Positions 17,483-26,860 of a stretch of 64,000 bases of DNA are shown piece by piece; position 1 is the stretch's first letter, and each line of letters begins with the position of its first letter. A program made the position numbers and the translations under genes. The notes below the pieces were generated by a model. That model saw only the letters and a list, made by a program, of their open reading frames with translations, was not told where the DNA came from and ran no database searches. Source of the stretch: DATBFG01 sp036558645 (lineage in GTDB: Bacteria; Acidobacteriota; Terriglobia; Terriglobales; Acidobacteriaceae); assembly GCA_036558645.1 (NCBI GenBank), contig DATBFG010000095.1, positions 1 to 64,000 on the forward strand. Direction: 5' to 3'.

Positions 17483-17893
17483 GTGCAAATGTTTCTAGGA
17501 AAAGACGCCACTTTGCCTCCCTCAGCAGGCGAACGCCGCAACATGCGACGTTTCGACATGCGCCTACCCGCATCTATTCGACTTTCCGGAACAGCCTTGG
17601 ACGAAATGCTGACTGAAACCCAAAATGTCAGCGCACGAGGCGTGTTCTTTTACCTGGACCGTTCCCTGTCCGAGGGCACCCGGATCGAAGTTACACTTAC
17701 CTTCCCGCCGCACATCACGCTCACCGATTCCGTACGCGTGCGTTTCACAGCGAGAGTTGTGCGGGTCGATGCGCCGCTGCCTGCCTCGCGGGTAGGAGTT
17801 GCCGCCTTGATTGAGGAGTATGAGTTCCTGCGGTCGATATCCGATTCCGACTTTCTCCCGGCCTTGCAGAACGATTGGTCGGGTAGCAACTGA
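17483..17893 (+). CDS. PilZ domain protein
   Basis: A 136-residue protein with a good PilZ signature: ERRNMRRFDMRLPASI (arginine motif, about residues 17-32) followed by QNVSARGVFFYL (N-x-S-x-x-G, about 47-58), then barrel strands ending in VRFTARVVRVD. Predicted cytoplasmic c-di-GMP-binding effector. GTG at 17483 has GAGG four bases upstream; ATG at 17489, two codons in, is equally plausible at ten-base spacing. It is followed 72 bases later by the Ser/Thr kinase gene in the same direction and may share its transcript. It is the third PilZ gene in 9 kb. Confidence 0.8.
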   Translation: MQMFLGKDATLPPSAGERRNMRRFDMRLPASIRLSGTALDEMLTETQNVSARGVFFYLDRSLSEGTRIEVTLTFPPHITLTDSVRVRFTARVVRVDAPLPASRVGVAALIEEYEFLRSISDSDFLPALQNDWSGSN

Positions 17894-17965
17894 GTTCTTG
17901 CGCGCCTTCCGAGGTTGACCTCGCCTAGACTGCCTAATAACATTCTTGTTCCTCCCCTTTTTCCA

Positions 17966-20900
17966 ATGGTCGGCGAAACCATCAGCCATTATCGCGTCCG
18001 TGAACAGATCGGGGCCGGCGGAATGGGTGTGGTATACCTTGCCTACGACGAGCGGCTTGAACGCCAGGTCGCCATCAAGGTCCTCCCTACTGGCGTTCTC
18101 ACCGATGAAGATGCCCGGAAGCGCTTTCGCCGCGAGGCCCTCACCCTTTCCAGGCTGAATCATCCGAACGTGGCGACGATTTTTGACTTCGACACAGAAA
18201 AGGGTTCCGACTTTCTGGTTACGGAGTTCATCGCCGGCAGCCCTTTAGACGAACGGCTCACTGATGGACCTCTACATCAACTTGAAATCGTTTCCCTGGG
18301 AATCCAAATAGCTCAAGGACTGGCAGCAGCCCACGCGCAGGGCGTTGTCCACCGTGACCTGAAACCGGCCAACATGCGTCTCACATCCGATGGGCGCTTG
18401 AAGATCCTCGACTTTGGCCTGGCTCAACTTGTGGAGATCGAGACCGAAATCTCCCGCACGATGAGCCTGACCACATCGCAACAAATCAGCGGAACTCTTC
18501 CCTACATGGCTCCGGAACAATTGCGTGGTGAACCGGCAGATGCGCGCGTCGACATTTGGGCGGCAGGCGCAGTGCTCTATGAAATGGCCACCCGAAAACG
18601 TCCGTTCCCCGAAACCAACGGGCCGCTGTTAATTGATGCCATTTTGAACCGGGAACCGGTTTCTCCGCGCACACTGAATCCCGCTATTTCCCCCGGATTA
18701 GACAACGTCATTCTGAAGACGCTGGATAAGGATCCTGCACGCCGCTATGCGACGGCAACCGAACTGGCAGCCGATTTGGAGCGCCTGACTGCCGGAGTTG
18801 CACCACTGGCACGCTCCCATAAGAAGAAACAGTGGGTTCCCATTGCCATCGGAATAGCAGCGATTCTCTTAATATCAGCCGTTACCATCGGATTTTTCCA
18901 GAAGATAGCGAAAATGCCGTCGTCATCTAATCCTCCGGTAGCAGCGCGACGCTCCGTTGCCGTGCTGGGCTTTAAGAATCTCTCAGGCCGCTCCGATACG
19001 GCATGGCTTTCAACTGCACTTTCGGAGATGCTTACTACCGAGCTCGCTGCGGGCGAGAAACTGCTTACCATTTCCGGTGAGAACGTCGCGCGCGTGAAGA
19101 GCGACCTCTCCTTGCCGGAGACCGACACACTTGCTCCCGACACACTCGCCCGCGTTCGCAAGAACCTCGGTAGCGATTTCGTAGTTCTCGGTTCCTACCT
19201 TGACATGGGGAGCGGACGCGACGACCAGGTTCGGCTTGATCTCCGTCTGCAAGACGCCGTTGCAGGCGAGACTGTGGCAGTCGTTTCGGCTAAGGGAACT
19301 GAAGCCCAACTCGATCAGTTGGTGACTCGCGCCGGTGCCCAATTACGTGAAAAGCTTGGCATTGGCGATGTATCGGACGTCGATGCATACACCGTCAAGG
19401 CCTCGATGCCTTCCAATGTCACCGCGGCGCGACTCTATTCTGAAGGCCTCGAAAAGCTGCGACACTTTGACGTCCTCGCAGCGCGCGATCTCCTGTTGAA
19501 GGCGGTGGAGGCGGATCCCCAGCATGCTGCAACGTATGTTGCGCTCTCGGCCGCCTGGAGTTCACTTGGTTACGATGGCAAGGCCGAACAGGCTGCTAAA
19601 CGCGCGTTTGATCTCGCTGCCAACCTGTCGAACCAGGAACGGTTGCGCGTGCAGGGACAGTACTACGAAACTTCGAGCCAGTCGGATAAGGCGATTGCGA
19701 GTTATCGAGCACTATTTGGCTTGGCTCCAGACAATCTGGATTACGGACTCAAACTGGCAAACGCTCAGATTACCGGGGGCAAGCCAAGCGATGCCATGAG
19801 CACGATTGCAACTCTTCGCAAGCTGCCTCCTCCCGAGGGAGACGATCTGCGCATCGATCTTGCCGAGACTCGCGCGGCACACTGGCTCTCGGAGTTCAAG
19901 CGCGAACAGGAGCTCGCTACACACATTGTTGAACAAGGACAAAAGCTGGGAGCAAGGCTTCTGGTCGCTCGCGCCTGGCTCTCGGAGTGCTCCGCACGTC
20001 GTAATCTCGGCGACATCAAGGGAGCGATTCCGGCGTGTCAGGAGGCGCAGCGTATCTCCGCCGAAGCTGGCGACCGCTTCGGAGTTGCGACGGCGCTGAA
20101 CAACATCGGTAATGCTCTTTATGACCAGGGAGATCTTCCGGGTGCAAGAAACTCGTATGAGGAAGTTGTTCGTATCCATCGTGAGTTGGGGAATCAGGCC
20201 GGTGTGGCGGGAGGCCTAGACAACATCGCCAGCGTCGCCGGAGATCAGGGCGACGATGCCACGGCCAAGAAACTTTCGAAGCAGGCGCTCGAGATCTACC
20301 GGATGACTGACGACAAAATCAACATCGCAGCCACGCTCAATAACATCGCTGCCGAGTTGGTCACTGAAGGGAATCTCGTCGAGACCCAGAAGGTCTTTCA
20401 GGAATCACTGCAGATTGGTCGCGAGATTGGATCCAGTACCGCGGTCGCCACTGCTCTGACGAATCTTGGGGACACGCGCCTCGCGTTGGGTGACACCGCT
20501 GGTTCGAAACAGGCTTATGAAGAGGCACTTTCGTTATTCGAGAAGGCGGGCGAGAAAACCAAATCCTCATATCCGATGGTTGGGCTCGGGGACGTCCTGA
20601 GTGCGACTGGAGATCTGATCGGTGCAAAGACTCGTTACGAACAGGGACTGGCCATCGCCCAGAGTGCGGGCGAAAAACATGAATCCGCCATAGCTTTAAC
20701 CGGACTTGGTACCGTGCTTATGTATCAGGGCGATTTGCCCGGTGCCCGCAAACGTTATGAAGAGGCTTTGGCACTTCGCAACGAAATTGGGGAGAAGGAG
20801 TCTGCTGCCGACAGCACGCTAGACCTTGGGAAGCTTCTGATCGAAGAAGGGCAAGCAGGTGAGGCGGAGGTTTCGATCACGAAACTTTTGCCAGAACTCC

Positions 20901-21307
20901 ATGCACAAAAGAATTTAGACCGCGAAGCATACGCCCGCGCCATCCTGGCGCTGGCACTATCTCGTGAGAATAAGATGGCGGAAGCCCAGAAACAGGCTAC
21001 GCTGAGCCGGAGGATCTCAGCCAGGAGTCAGCATCGCGGAATTGGAGTGCAAATCGCCATCGCGAACGCGCGAGTCGAGGCGGCGGCGGGAAAGCCGACT
21101 GCTACGGTGCTCAATTCTGTGATACAGCAAGCAGCAACATACGGGTTCGTGGCCTATCAACTCGATGCAAGACTGGCTCTGGCGGAGACAGAAGCTAAAG
21201 GCAGTCCGAGCACAGCGACGCGAACACAGTTGGGCTCCCTCGAAAAGGACGCACGAACCAAAGGCTTCTTGCTCATCGCCGACAAGGCTAGCAAGATGCG
21301 ATCTTGA
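17966..21307 (+). CDS. transmembrane Ser/Thr protein kinase with TPR domain
   Basis: Hanks-type kinase of about 1113 aa. The kinase domain (1-275) has the glycine loop GAGGMG (16-21), lysine K38, HRDLKPAN (129-136), DFG (149-151) and APE. One membrane helix (about 291-311) follows a KKK stretch. After it is a CsgG/FlgO-like segment (about 330-480, beginning SVAVLGFKNLSG), then about a dozen TPRs to the C-terminus, many with the GDxxGAxxxYEEAL pattern. The kinase is cytoplasmic; the TPR part is outside if topology is simple. ATG at 17966 gives MVGETISHYRV, the standard opening of this kinase class; a TTG at 17915 would add 17 unconserved residues. Targets are unknown. Confidence 0.88.
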   Translation: MVGETISHYRVREQIGAGGMGVVYLAYDERLERQVAIKVLPTGVLTDEDARKRFRREALTLSRLNHPNVATIFDFDTEKGSDFLVTEFIAGSPLDERLTDGPLHQLEIVSLGIQIAQGLAAAHAQGVVHRDLKPANMRLTSDGRLKILDFGLAQLVEIETEISRTMSLTTSQQISGTLPYMAPEQLRGEPADARVDIWAAGAVLYEMATRKRPFPETNGPLLIDAILNREPVSPRTLNPAISPGLDNVILKTLDKDPARRYATATELAADLERLTAGVAPLARSHKKKQWVPIAIGIAAILLISAVTIGFFQKIAKMPSSSNPPVAARRSVAVLGFKNLSGRSDTAWLSTALSEMLTTELAAGEKLLTISGENVARVKSDLSLPETDTLAPDTLARVRKNLGSDFVVLGSYLDMGSGRDDQVRLDLRLQDAVAGETVAVVSAKGTEAQLDQLVTRAGAQLREKLGIGDVSDVDAYTVKASMPSNVTAARLYSEGLEKLRHFDVLAARDLLLKAVEADPQHAATYVALSAAWSSLGYDGKAEQAAKRAFDLAANLSNQERLRVQGQYYETSSQSDKAIASYRALFGLAPDNLDYGLKLANAQITGGKPSDAMSTIATLRKLPPPEGDDLRIDLAETRAAHWLSEFKREQELATHIVEQGQKLGARLLVARAWLSECSARRNLGDIKGAIPACQEAQRISAEAGDRFGVATALNNIGNALYDQGDLPGARNSYEEVVRIHRELGNQAGVAGGLDNIASVAGDQGDDATAKKLSKQALEIYRMTDDKINIAATLNNIAAELVTEGNLVETQKVFQESLQIGREIGSSTAVATALTNLGDTRLALGDTAGSKQAYEEALSLFEKAGEKTKSSYPMVGLGDVLSATGDLIGAKTRYEQGLAIAQSAGEKHESAIALTGLGTVLMYQGDLPGARKRYEEALALRNEIGEKESAADSTLDLGKLLIEEGQAGEAEVSITKLLPELHAQKNLDREAYARAILALALSRENKMAEAQKQATLSRRISARSQHRGIGVQIAIANARVEAAAGKPTATVLNSVIQQAATYGFVAYQLDARLALAETEAKGSPSTATRTQLGSLEKDARTKGFLLIADKASKMRS

Positions 21308-21314
21308 ATCAAAG

Positions 21315-21896
21315 CTACTTGGCGCCGTCCACGTTCTCTCTCTCCTGGCGGTAGGTCCCAAACTTCTTGGCTACAGGCTTCAATGTCGGATAGAACTGCA
21401 CAAAGCTGTGTTCTACCGCAGCATGATCCTCGTGGCACTGAAAACATCCACCTTTTGGATTGGCGCTGGCTGATTTGGTGTCTTCGTCGAAGTTGTAATA
21501 CGCCCACGTATCGGGAAGGCGGCTGTCCTTCACCTCAACTCCCATTCCCATGAAGTCTGTCTGGAAGTTTCCAACTTTGTTGATAGAACCCTTGGTTTGC
21601 GATCCCCGCTCTTCGACGATGAACATCGTTTTGTCCGGCCATTTGCCGCTTTTCAAAAATTCAGCATAGGCCCACTGCGGCACGAACACGTTGGTAAACA
21701 TCTGATGTCCGCCAGCGCTGGCGTTGTAATTCATTCCCAACCCCGCAGACAGGAAGATCCATTCACGGTAGTTGACGGGCCGCAATAAGTGATGATCCGA
21801 TGTGAATTGCGGAACAGGTTCGTTGTTTTGAGCAGCACTATCCGCAACCGTGTAACACATAACAATTGTCGCAATCAGGGCCAGGGTTTTTTTCAT
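21315..21896 (-). CDS. exported cytochrome P460 family protein
   Basis: Periplasmic haem protein of 193 aa: signal peptide (about 1-22), a beta-sheet domain typical of cytochrome P460/c'-beta (REWIFLSAGLGMNYN, MFTNVFVPQWAYAEF, GKWPDKTMFIVEE), and a single haem-attachment motif CFQCH at 151-155 (GGCFQCHEDHAA). Members oxidise hydroxylamine or bind NO; which applies here is not known. ATG at 21896 is chosen because GAGGGGAG precedes it at good spacing and the signal peptide begins there. Its stop lies eight bases from the convergent kinase stop, with no room for a hairpin. Divergent from the small exported-protein gene. Confidence 0.85.
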   Translation of the reverse strand: MKKTLALIATIVMCYTVADSAAQNNEPVPQFTSDHHLLRPVNYREWIFLSAGLGMNYNASAGGHQMFTNVFVPQWAYAEFLKSGKWPDKTMFIVEERGSQTKGSINKVGNFQTDFMGMGVEVKDSRLPDTWAYYNFDEDTKSASANPKGGCFQCHEDHAAVEHSFVQFYPTLKPVAKKFGTYRQERENVDGAK

Positions 21897-22023
21897 GTGA
21901 CTCCCCTCAGCAGGCTTGGACGCCGGTGTGAGCTGGCTCAATATACCCTCCTATAGAATATCTATACAAGTGAAATTTTATGGCCGGAATATTCCGTCTA
22001 GAATCGAAAGAGATGAGGGCAGC

Positions 22024-22347
22024 ATGAAATCCGTAATCAAACTCAGTCTGGCCGTGATTCTCTTCGTTACTTGGACCATGCTTGGGCAAGCACAGCGCGT
22101 GGAACCTTCCAAGACCGCTGTTCAGAATTCACAACCCGCCTCTGCAGCAGACGAATCGGACACAATGCAGGATTTGGCTCGTATGCGTCTTATCCTGAAC
22201 CAGATGCGCACAAACCTGGCTTTTGTCGGAAATACGACAACGCCGCTCGCTCATCAGTTTCAGCTGGACATTGATATGTGGCAAGCACTGATTGATCAGA
22301 TGGAGAGGCGAGAACAGGAGAGGTCACCTACGAATGACCAGAAATAG
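22024..22347 (+). CDS. small exported protein of unknown function
   Basis: A 107-residue protein: signal peptide MKSVIKLSLAVILFVTWTMLGQAQ, a low-complexity linker rich in Ser/Ala/Gln, then a helical region (about 53-100) LARMRLILNQMRTNLAFVG that may form a coiled coil. ATG at 22024 has GAGGG five bases upstream; longer in-frame starts lack both a ribosome site and a signal peptide. It is divergent from the P460 gene, and the 127-base gap contains several AT-rich -10-like hexamers but no pair I would assign. No family recognised. Confidence 0.65.
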   Translation: MKSVIKLSLAVILFVTWTMLGQAQRVEPSKTAVQNSQPASAADESDTMQDLARMRLILNQMRTNLAFVGNTTTPLAHQFQLDIDMWQALIDQMERREQERSPTNDQK

Positions 22348-22400
22348 GCTGCGCAGGTAGAAACCTGCCATCATCCGCCGGCGCCACTGAACGAAAGAAA

Positions 22401-22426
22401 GCCGGAACGCCCGAAAGCATTCCGGC
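22401..22426 (-). terminator. terminator of the dcw cluster (after ftsZ)
   Basis: GCCGGAA (22401-22407) pairs with TTCCGGC (22420-22426). Read on the - strand the hairpin is followed by TTTCTTTCGTTC. It lies 14 bases beyond the ftsZ stop. Confidence 0.75.
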
Positions 22427-22439
22427 ATCGGTTAGCCGT

Positions 22440-23684
22440 CTACATGGCTTCGCTGCGTTTTCGCAGAAAAGCCGGAACGTCCAGGTCTTCCTGTTCGAAG
22501 TTCGCGATCATGGCATTTCGCATGGTCTCGACGGAGATCGCGTTGGCTGGCGGAGGAACTGGAGCCGCGACTGGGGCCGGGGTCACTTCCTCCATAATCA
22601 TTGGACGTGGCGACGGCTCGGACTCAATCTCGGCCTCGCCAAAATCATCATCTCGCGAAACTGTGAAGCTTGACTGCGCGTGTTCCGAGCGCCTGCGTGT
22701 GCGATCGGAATCCCGGAACCCGGTCGCGATCACCGTGATCTTTACCGAATCCTTCGCCTTGTCGTCTAGTACCGCTCCGAAAATGATGTTGGCATCCTCG
22801 TGAGCCGCGTTCTGGATGATGGTGCAAGCTTCCTGCACTTCCGCAAGCTTGAGCGAAGTCGAGCCGGTGATGTTGATGAGAATGCCTCGCGCACCGTCGA
22901 TGGCTCCCGCTTCGAGCAGTGGAGAAGCAATCGCCTTCTGGGCTGCCTCGGTTGCCCTTCGCGCTCCCGATGAGGTAGCTGTGCCCATCACCGCATACCC
23001 CATTCCCTGCATGATGGCCTTCACGTCGGCAAAGTCACGATTGATGATGCCGGGAATCGTGATGATGTCGGAGATTCCCTGCACGCCTTGCCTGAGGATG
23101 TCGTCCGCCACGCGAAATGACTCGAAGAATCCGGCATCTTGCGCAACCGCCAACAGCTTCTCGTTCGGAATGACGATCGTGGTATCGACGGAATCCATCA
23201 ACTCATTGATCCCACGGTCAGCCTGCTGCATGCGGCGCTTGCCTTCGAAAGCGAATGGCTTGGTAACGACTGCTACAGTGAGTGCGCCCATCTCACTAGC
23301 GAGTGAAGCGATGATCGGCGCCGCTCCTGTACCGGTGCCCCCACCCAATCCGGCAGTGACAAACACCATATCCGCGCCCTCGAGAGCCTCGATGATGTTG
23401 TCAGAATCCTCGAGCGCAGCTTTTCGTCCGACGTCTGGATTTGCGCCTGCTCCTAAGCCGTTTGTTAACTTAACTCCGAGTTGGATCTTGACCGGCGCCT
23501 GTGACATGCGTAGCGCCTGCAAGTCGGTATTGGCCGTAATGAACTCAATGCCCTCCATGCCGGCAGCAATCATCCGGTTGACCGCGTTTCCACCTCCGCC
23601 GCCTACGCCGATGACCTTGATCTTCGCGTCGTTGCGGGGTTCTTCGTTAAAGCTGATGCGAATGTCGTTCCCTTCGTTTTTCAT
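22440..23684 (-). CDS. ftsZ: cell division protein FtsZ
   Basis: Tubulin-like GTPase that forms the Z-ring (414 aa). Signatures: KVIGVGGGGGNAVNRM, the GTP-binding GLGGGTGTGAAP (about 112-123), and the T7-loop stretch IPGIINRDFADVKAIM. A variable Pro/Ala linker (about 340-395) precedes a C-terminal peptide LDVPAFLRKRSEAM, the recognisable FtsA-binding tail. The start is ATG at 23684; an in-frame TTG two codons earlier is less likely. Last gene of the dcw cluster, 45 bases after ftsA, with a terminator behind it. Confidence 0.97.
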   Translation of the reverse strand: MKNEGNDIRISFNEEPRNDAKIKVIGVGGGGGNAVNRMIAAGMEGIEFITANTDLQALRMSQAPVKIQLGVKLTNGLGAGANPDVGRKAALEDSDNIIEALEGADMVFVTAGLGGGTGTGAAPIIASLASEMGALTVAVVTKPFAFEGKRRMQQADRGINELMDSVDTTIVIPNEKLLAVAQDAGFFESFRVADDILRQGVQGISDIITIPGIINRDFADVKAIMQGMGYAVMGTATSSGARRATEAAQKAIASPLLEAGAIDGARGILINITGSTSLKLAEVQEACTIIQNAAHEDANIIFGAVLDDKAKDSVKITVIATGFRDSDRTRRRSEHAQSSFTVSRDDDFGEAEIESEPSPRPMIMEEVTPAPVAAPVPPPANAISVETMRNAMIANFEQEDLDVPAFLRKRSEAM

Positions 23685-23729
23685 ATACAACCGCCCGTTT
23701 GAATTTGCGTCCTAAAGTATTGCCATTTC

Positions 23730-24947
23730 CTACGCCCGTTTCGCGAATAGAGAAATCAACTTCGAACTCCAGCGGTCATCCTGCACGCCTCGCGCAATGC
23801 GAGCACGATGCCCGTAGAAAACCATGCCAATCACGGTGGCGAATTCCGGTTCCGCCAGCGTTGAAGGCATTTTGGCCAAAGGGGCCGGCCAGGAGAGCCG
23901 TACCGGACGGCGAAGCACAGAATCCGCAACGTCCAACGTTCCCAGCATCCTTGAGGCCCCACCGCTGAGCACAAATCCGGCAACGCATAGATCGAGCATG
24001 CCCGCGTGGCGCAGATTGTCACGAAGCATTTCAAACAACTCGCGCGCTCTCGGCTCCAGGATTTCCCCGACCATGCGCTGCGAGATGAGTCGCGATGGGC
24101 GATCGCCCACCGATGGCACTTCTACTTCGTTTCCTTCCGGAATCAGCGTCACCGTCACATTGCCGTAGAGCTTCTTGATCTTCTCCGCTTCTGCCACAGG
24201 CGTGCAGAGTCCGACCGAGAGGTCGCTTGTGAAGTGATCGCCTCCAATGGGAATCACGGCCGTGTGAGCAACTGCCCCTTCCTGAAATACAATCAGGCTG
24301 GTGGAACCCGCGCCCATCTCGGCCAGACAAACGCCAAGTTCACGTTCGTCCGCGCGCAACACGGCATCGGCGCAGGCAAGAGGCTCGTATACCGTGTCGT
24401 CGACATGGATTCCCGCACGATTCACAGCGGTGACCACGTTCTGCGCCGCGCTGGACGCAGCCGTCACCATGTGAACGCGCACCTCTAATCGCGTAGCCAT
24501 CATGCCCAACGGATCATGCACGCCGCTCTGGTCGTCGAGAATGAATTCCTGGGGCAACAGGTGGAGAATTTCCCGATCTGCCGGGAACGGCACGGCTCGC
24601 GCCTTATCAACGGCCAGGCGGATCTCCTCCCGCGTAATTTCACGTGAACGAGTACCGAAGGTGATCCCTCCATGGCTGTTGACACCGCGCACGTGGCCGC
24701 CCGACACTCCAAGCAACGTCCGCTCGACGGGTGCCCCAACCTGGTCCTCTGCTTGCTCGACAGCCTTCTGAATCGAACCAACTGCCTTATCCAAGTCGAC
24801 AATGACGCCCTTGCGGGACCCGCGCGACTCCGCCACTCCGTGCCCGCTGTAGCGCAGGCCTGCATCGGTGATCTCTGCCACCAGAGCGCAGGTCTTCGCG
24901 CTGCCAACATCGATTGCCGTCAATAGGTGCTCGTACTGATTCGTCAT
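23730..24947 (-). CDS. ftsA: cell division protein FtsA
   Basis: Actin-like partner tethering FtsZ to the membrane (405 aa). Phosphate-1 motif LLTAIDVGSAKTCALVAEI at about 8-26, the SHS2 (1C) domain around residues 85-165, the phosphate-2 region AEMGAGSTSLIVF and the adenosine motif VLSGGASRM. The C-terminus WSSKLISLFAKRA looks like the amphipathic membrane-targeting helix. It starts two bases after the ftsQ stop and precedes ftsZ, the standard order ftsQ-ftsA-ftsZ. Confidence 0.97.
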   Translation of the reverse strand: MTNQYEHLLTAIDVGSAKTCALVAEITDAGLRYSGHGVAESRGSRKGVIVDLDKAVGSIQKAVEQAEDQVGAPVERTLLGVSGGHVRGVNSHGGITFGTRSREITREEIRLAVDKARAVPFPADREILHLLPQEFILDDQSGVHDPLGMMATRLEVRVHMVTAASSAAQNVVTAVNRAGIHVDDTVYEPLACADAVLRADERELGVCLAEMGAGSTSLIVFQEGAVAHTAVIPIGGDHFTSDLSVGLCTPVAEAEKIKKLYGNVTVTLIPEGNEVEVPSVGDRPSRLISQRMVGEILEPRARELFEMLRDNLRHAGMLDLCVAGFVLSGGASRMLGTLDVADSVLRRPVRLSWPAPLAKMPSTLAEPEFATVIGMVFYGHRARIARGVQDDRWSSKLISLFAKRA

Positions 24948-24949
24948 GC

Positions 24950-26221
24950 CTATGGATGATCCTGTTCTTTCACGATTGCCGGACTTGGCTTGCTAGATTT
25001 CGTTGTCGATGATGTAGTTGGCGTTGTCGTAGACGCCACCGTCTTCGGTGCAGTTTTGGCTAGCGTCTTCTTGGCAGCGGCCTTGTTCTTCTGTGATGCA
25101 GCACTATGCGTTACGGTCGATTTCGGGGTTTGCTTTAGCTTCGTTGGAGGCACAGTCGGCCGAGTCGTTGCGTCTTTCGCAACGAGAGGCTTCGAACTCG
25201 AACCTTCACGATTGATCAAGGCTGCGGTTTTCACGCCCGCGGCCATCGCTGCCTTGGCTGCACTGGTGGAAAGTGGCTGTTGAGTTGCCTTTCCCTCCAG
25301 GTCAGGATTCACAATAATTTGTCGGTCATAGCGCAGATCGACCGACTCAACTTTCGAGAACTGTTGTCGCCATTCCTGTATGTGCGCGACGTAGGTCTTA
25401 TATCTCTGCAAGTAGTCGGAGGATCCCAGGTGCACCAACACATCCCCATCCGGACTGTTCGCTTGCACCTTCACATCTTCGGGGTCCGATAGATCGACTT
25501 CGCTCAATTCTTGCGAATAGTGCGCGCCACCGGAATCCAGTTGTCCAACCAGGTCGTTGTAGATCTTCATGCGGGCTGTGCGTGTCGAGGGCGGCTCGCT
25601 CGAACTCATTCCCAAGATCACCGGGAAGGAATACTTCCTCTTGCCTGCGGTCGGCAGATCCATCAGAGTGCCCGCAGCATCCATGAGCATGATTCGCGAA
25701 CCAATGCGCGCGAACGCGACCGGTGTTCGTTCCTGGATATCAACTTTCAGGTGGTTAGGGACAAAGCGCATGACGCTGGCCGATTCCACCCAGGCAATCT
25801 GTTCAAGTTGCGACTGCCTCTGTGACAGTGAAACGAAGAAAATGTTGCGGCCGATGTCACCGCCCATTACATCCATCACTTGCGAGCGAGAGACATTGTG
25901 CAGTCCTGTGATCTCGATGTCATCGCTCGAAACAACGCGGAAGCGCCAAGAATGCTGCGCGTAGCGATAGAGGAAACTCGACGCAATCGCAAGCACAACG
26001 ATTGCGACCAGCGCAGCGGCTGCCCAACTCAGGCGAGTCGCAGTTTTCTTTGGGATTGAGCCTCGGCGGACGGAGACGCGCTTCTGCCCGCGCAGAAACG
26101 GGGATTCCTGCTCCACATCCAGATCGAGCATGCGCGCGTCGTCGAGATTAGCGCGAACGGGCTCGCCCGGAGGCGGGTACAACTCTTCCTGCGGGATGGT
26201 AGGACCTGGCTTCCTTGCCAT
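24950..26221 (-). CDS. ftsQ: cell division protein FtsQ/DivIB with long low-complexity tail
   Basis: Single-pass divisome protein (423 aa): a cytoplasmic N-terminus of about 65 residues, a membrane helix (about 66-88), a POTRA domain (about 95-165; FRVVSSDDIEITGLHNVSR) and the beta domain with HLKVDIQERTPVAFAR. From about residue 315 to the end the sequence becomes a Ala/Thr/Lys/Pro/Ser-rich tail of over 100 residues, which is unusual in length for FtsQ and would lie in the periplasm. ATG at 26221 is used; an adjacent TTG one codon earlier is possible. It follows the unknown 134-aa gene and immediately precedes ftsA. Confidence 0.93.
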   Translation of the reverse strand: MARKPGPTIPQEELYPPPGEPVRANLDDARMLDLDVEQESPFLRGQKRVSVRRGSIPKKTATRLSWAAAALVAIVVLAIASSFLYRYAQHSWRFRVVSSDDIEITGLHNVSRSQVMDVMGGDIGRNIFFVSLSQRQSQLEQIAWVESASVMRFVPNHLKVDIQERTPVAFARIGSRIMLMDAAGTLMDLPTAGKRKYSFPVILGMSSSEPPSTRTARMKIYNDLVGQLDSGGAHYSQELSEVDLSDPEDVKVQANSPDGDVLVHLGSSDYLQRYKTYVAHIQEWRQQFSKVESVDLRYDRQIIVNPDLEGKATQQPLSTSAAKAAMAAGVKTAALINREGSSSKPLVAKDATTRPTVPPTKLKQTPKSTVTHSAASQKNKAAAKKTLAKTAPKTVASTTTPTTSSTTKSSKPSPAIVKEQDHP

Positions 26222-26368
26222 CAACAGGTACAGTTGTCGTCAGTGAATCGTCAGCAGCGAATCAACTATAACTGCTTTTTTCAAATTGAGATAGAGATAA
26301 TTTGGTCCGTCGTGTGGAAAATCACTTCGATTCACTGCAGTTGGTCAAAGTTAACCAAGTACCTAAGA

Positions 26369-26773
26369 CTATTCCGTGTCGGGCGAGTCGGAGTCAGGGT
26401 CTGCCACCTCGACCGCGACGTCTGGTGCCGAGCAATCCAGATGGCGCATCGCTGTACGGACCGCCGTGACCCGCACTCGTTCAGCCTGCCGCCTTGCAAT
26501 TTCCGCCTGGCGGACCGCTACCCGTGTTTGGATCGCAGCCACTCGAGTCTGCACTCGAGCAAACGCCACTTGGCTCTGCTCGTTCGATTGTCCTATCGAG
26601 CCATTAACGCGGCCGACAAGGTCCATCGCACGCCCGGTAAGTTCCTGGCTGATCCTCAATGATCCCGCGTCCAGACAGGCGACCCAGTCTGCATGACGAG
26701 CTACGAGGGAATTGCCTACAACTGCCGCCAAAACGCCAACTACCAGCCAATAAAGACCTTTATCGGAGATCAT
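26369..26773 (-). CDS. membrane-anchored coiled-coil protein of unknown function
   Basis: A 134-residue protein in the dcw cluster between murC and ftsQ, where murB and ddl often sit. It has an N-terminal membrane helix (about residues 6-24, YWLVVGVLAAVVGNSLVA), then a long alpha-helical stretch (about 40-110) with repeating VQTRVAAIQTRVAVRQAEIARRQ, predicted coiled coil with strong positive charge, and an acidic tail (EVADPDSDSPDTE). The start ATG at 26773 has GAGG seven bases upstream; the ATG at 26779 would leave only one base. Topology is probably one pass, orientation unclear. I recognise no family; a division or envelope role is inferred only from position. Confidence 0.65.
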   Translation of the reverse strand: MISDKGLYWLVVGVLAAVVGNSLVARHADWVACLDAGSLRISQELTGRAMDLVGRVNGSIGQSNEQSQVAFARVQTRVAAIQTRVAVRQAEIARRQAERVRVTAVRTAMRHLDCSAPDVAVEVADPDSDSPDTE

Positions 26774-26860
26774 GACCATACCTCACCAAGCCGTTATGAA
26801 GCTTGGACGAGGCAGCCACAGATTCGTTATCGAGGTTTGTAGAAGACGTTATGTGAGGAT

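Noticed and set aside
22816..23715. A 299-codon + strand frame antisense to ftsZ.
   Set aside because: It is entirely opposite a highly conserved ftsZ and is rich in Ser/Ala/Met, typical of an antisense artefact.
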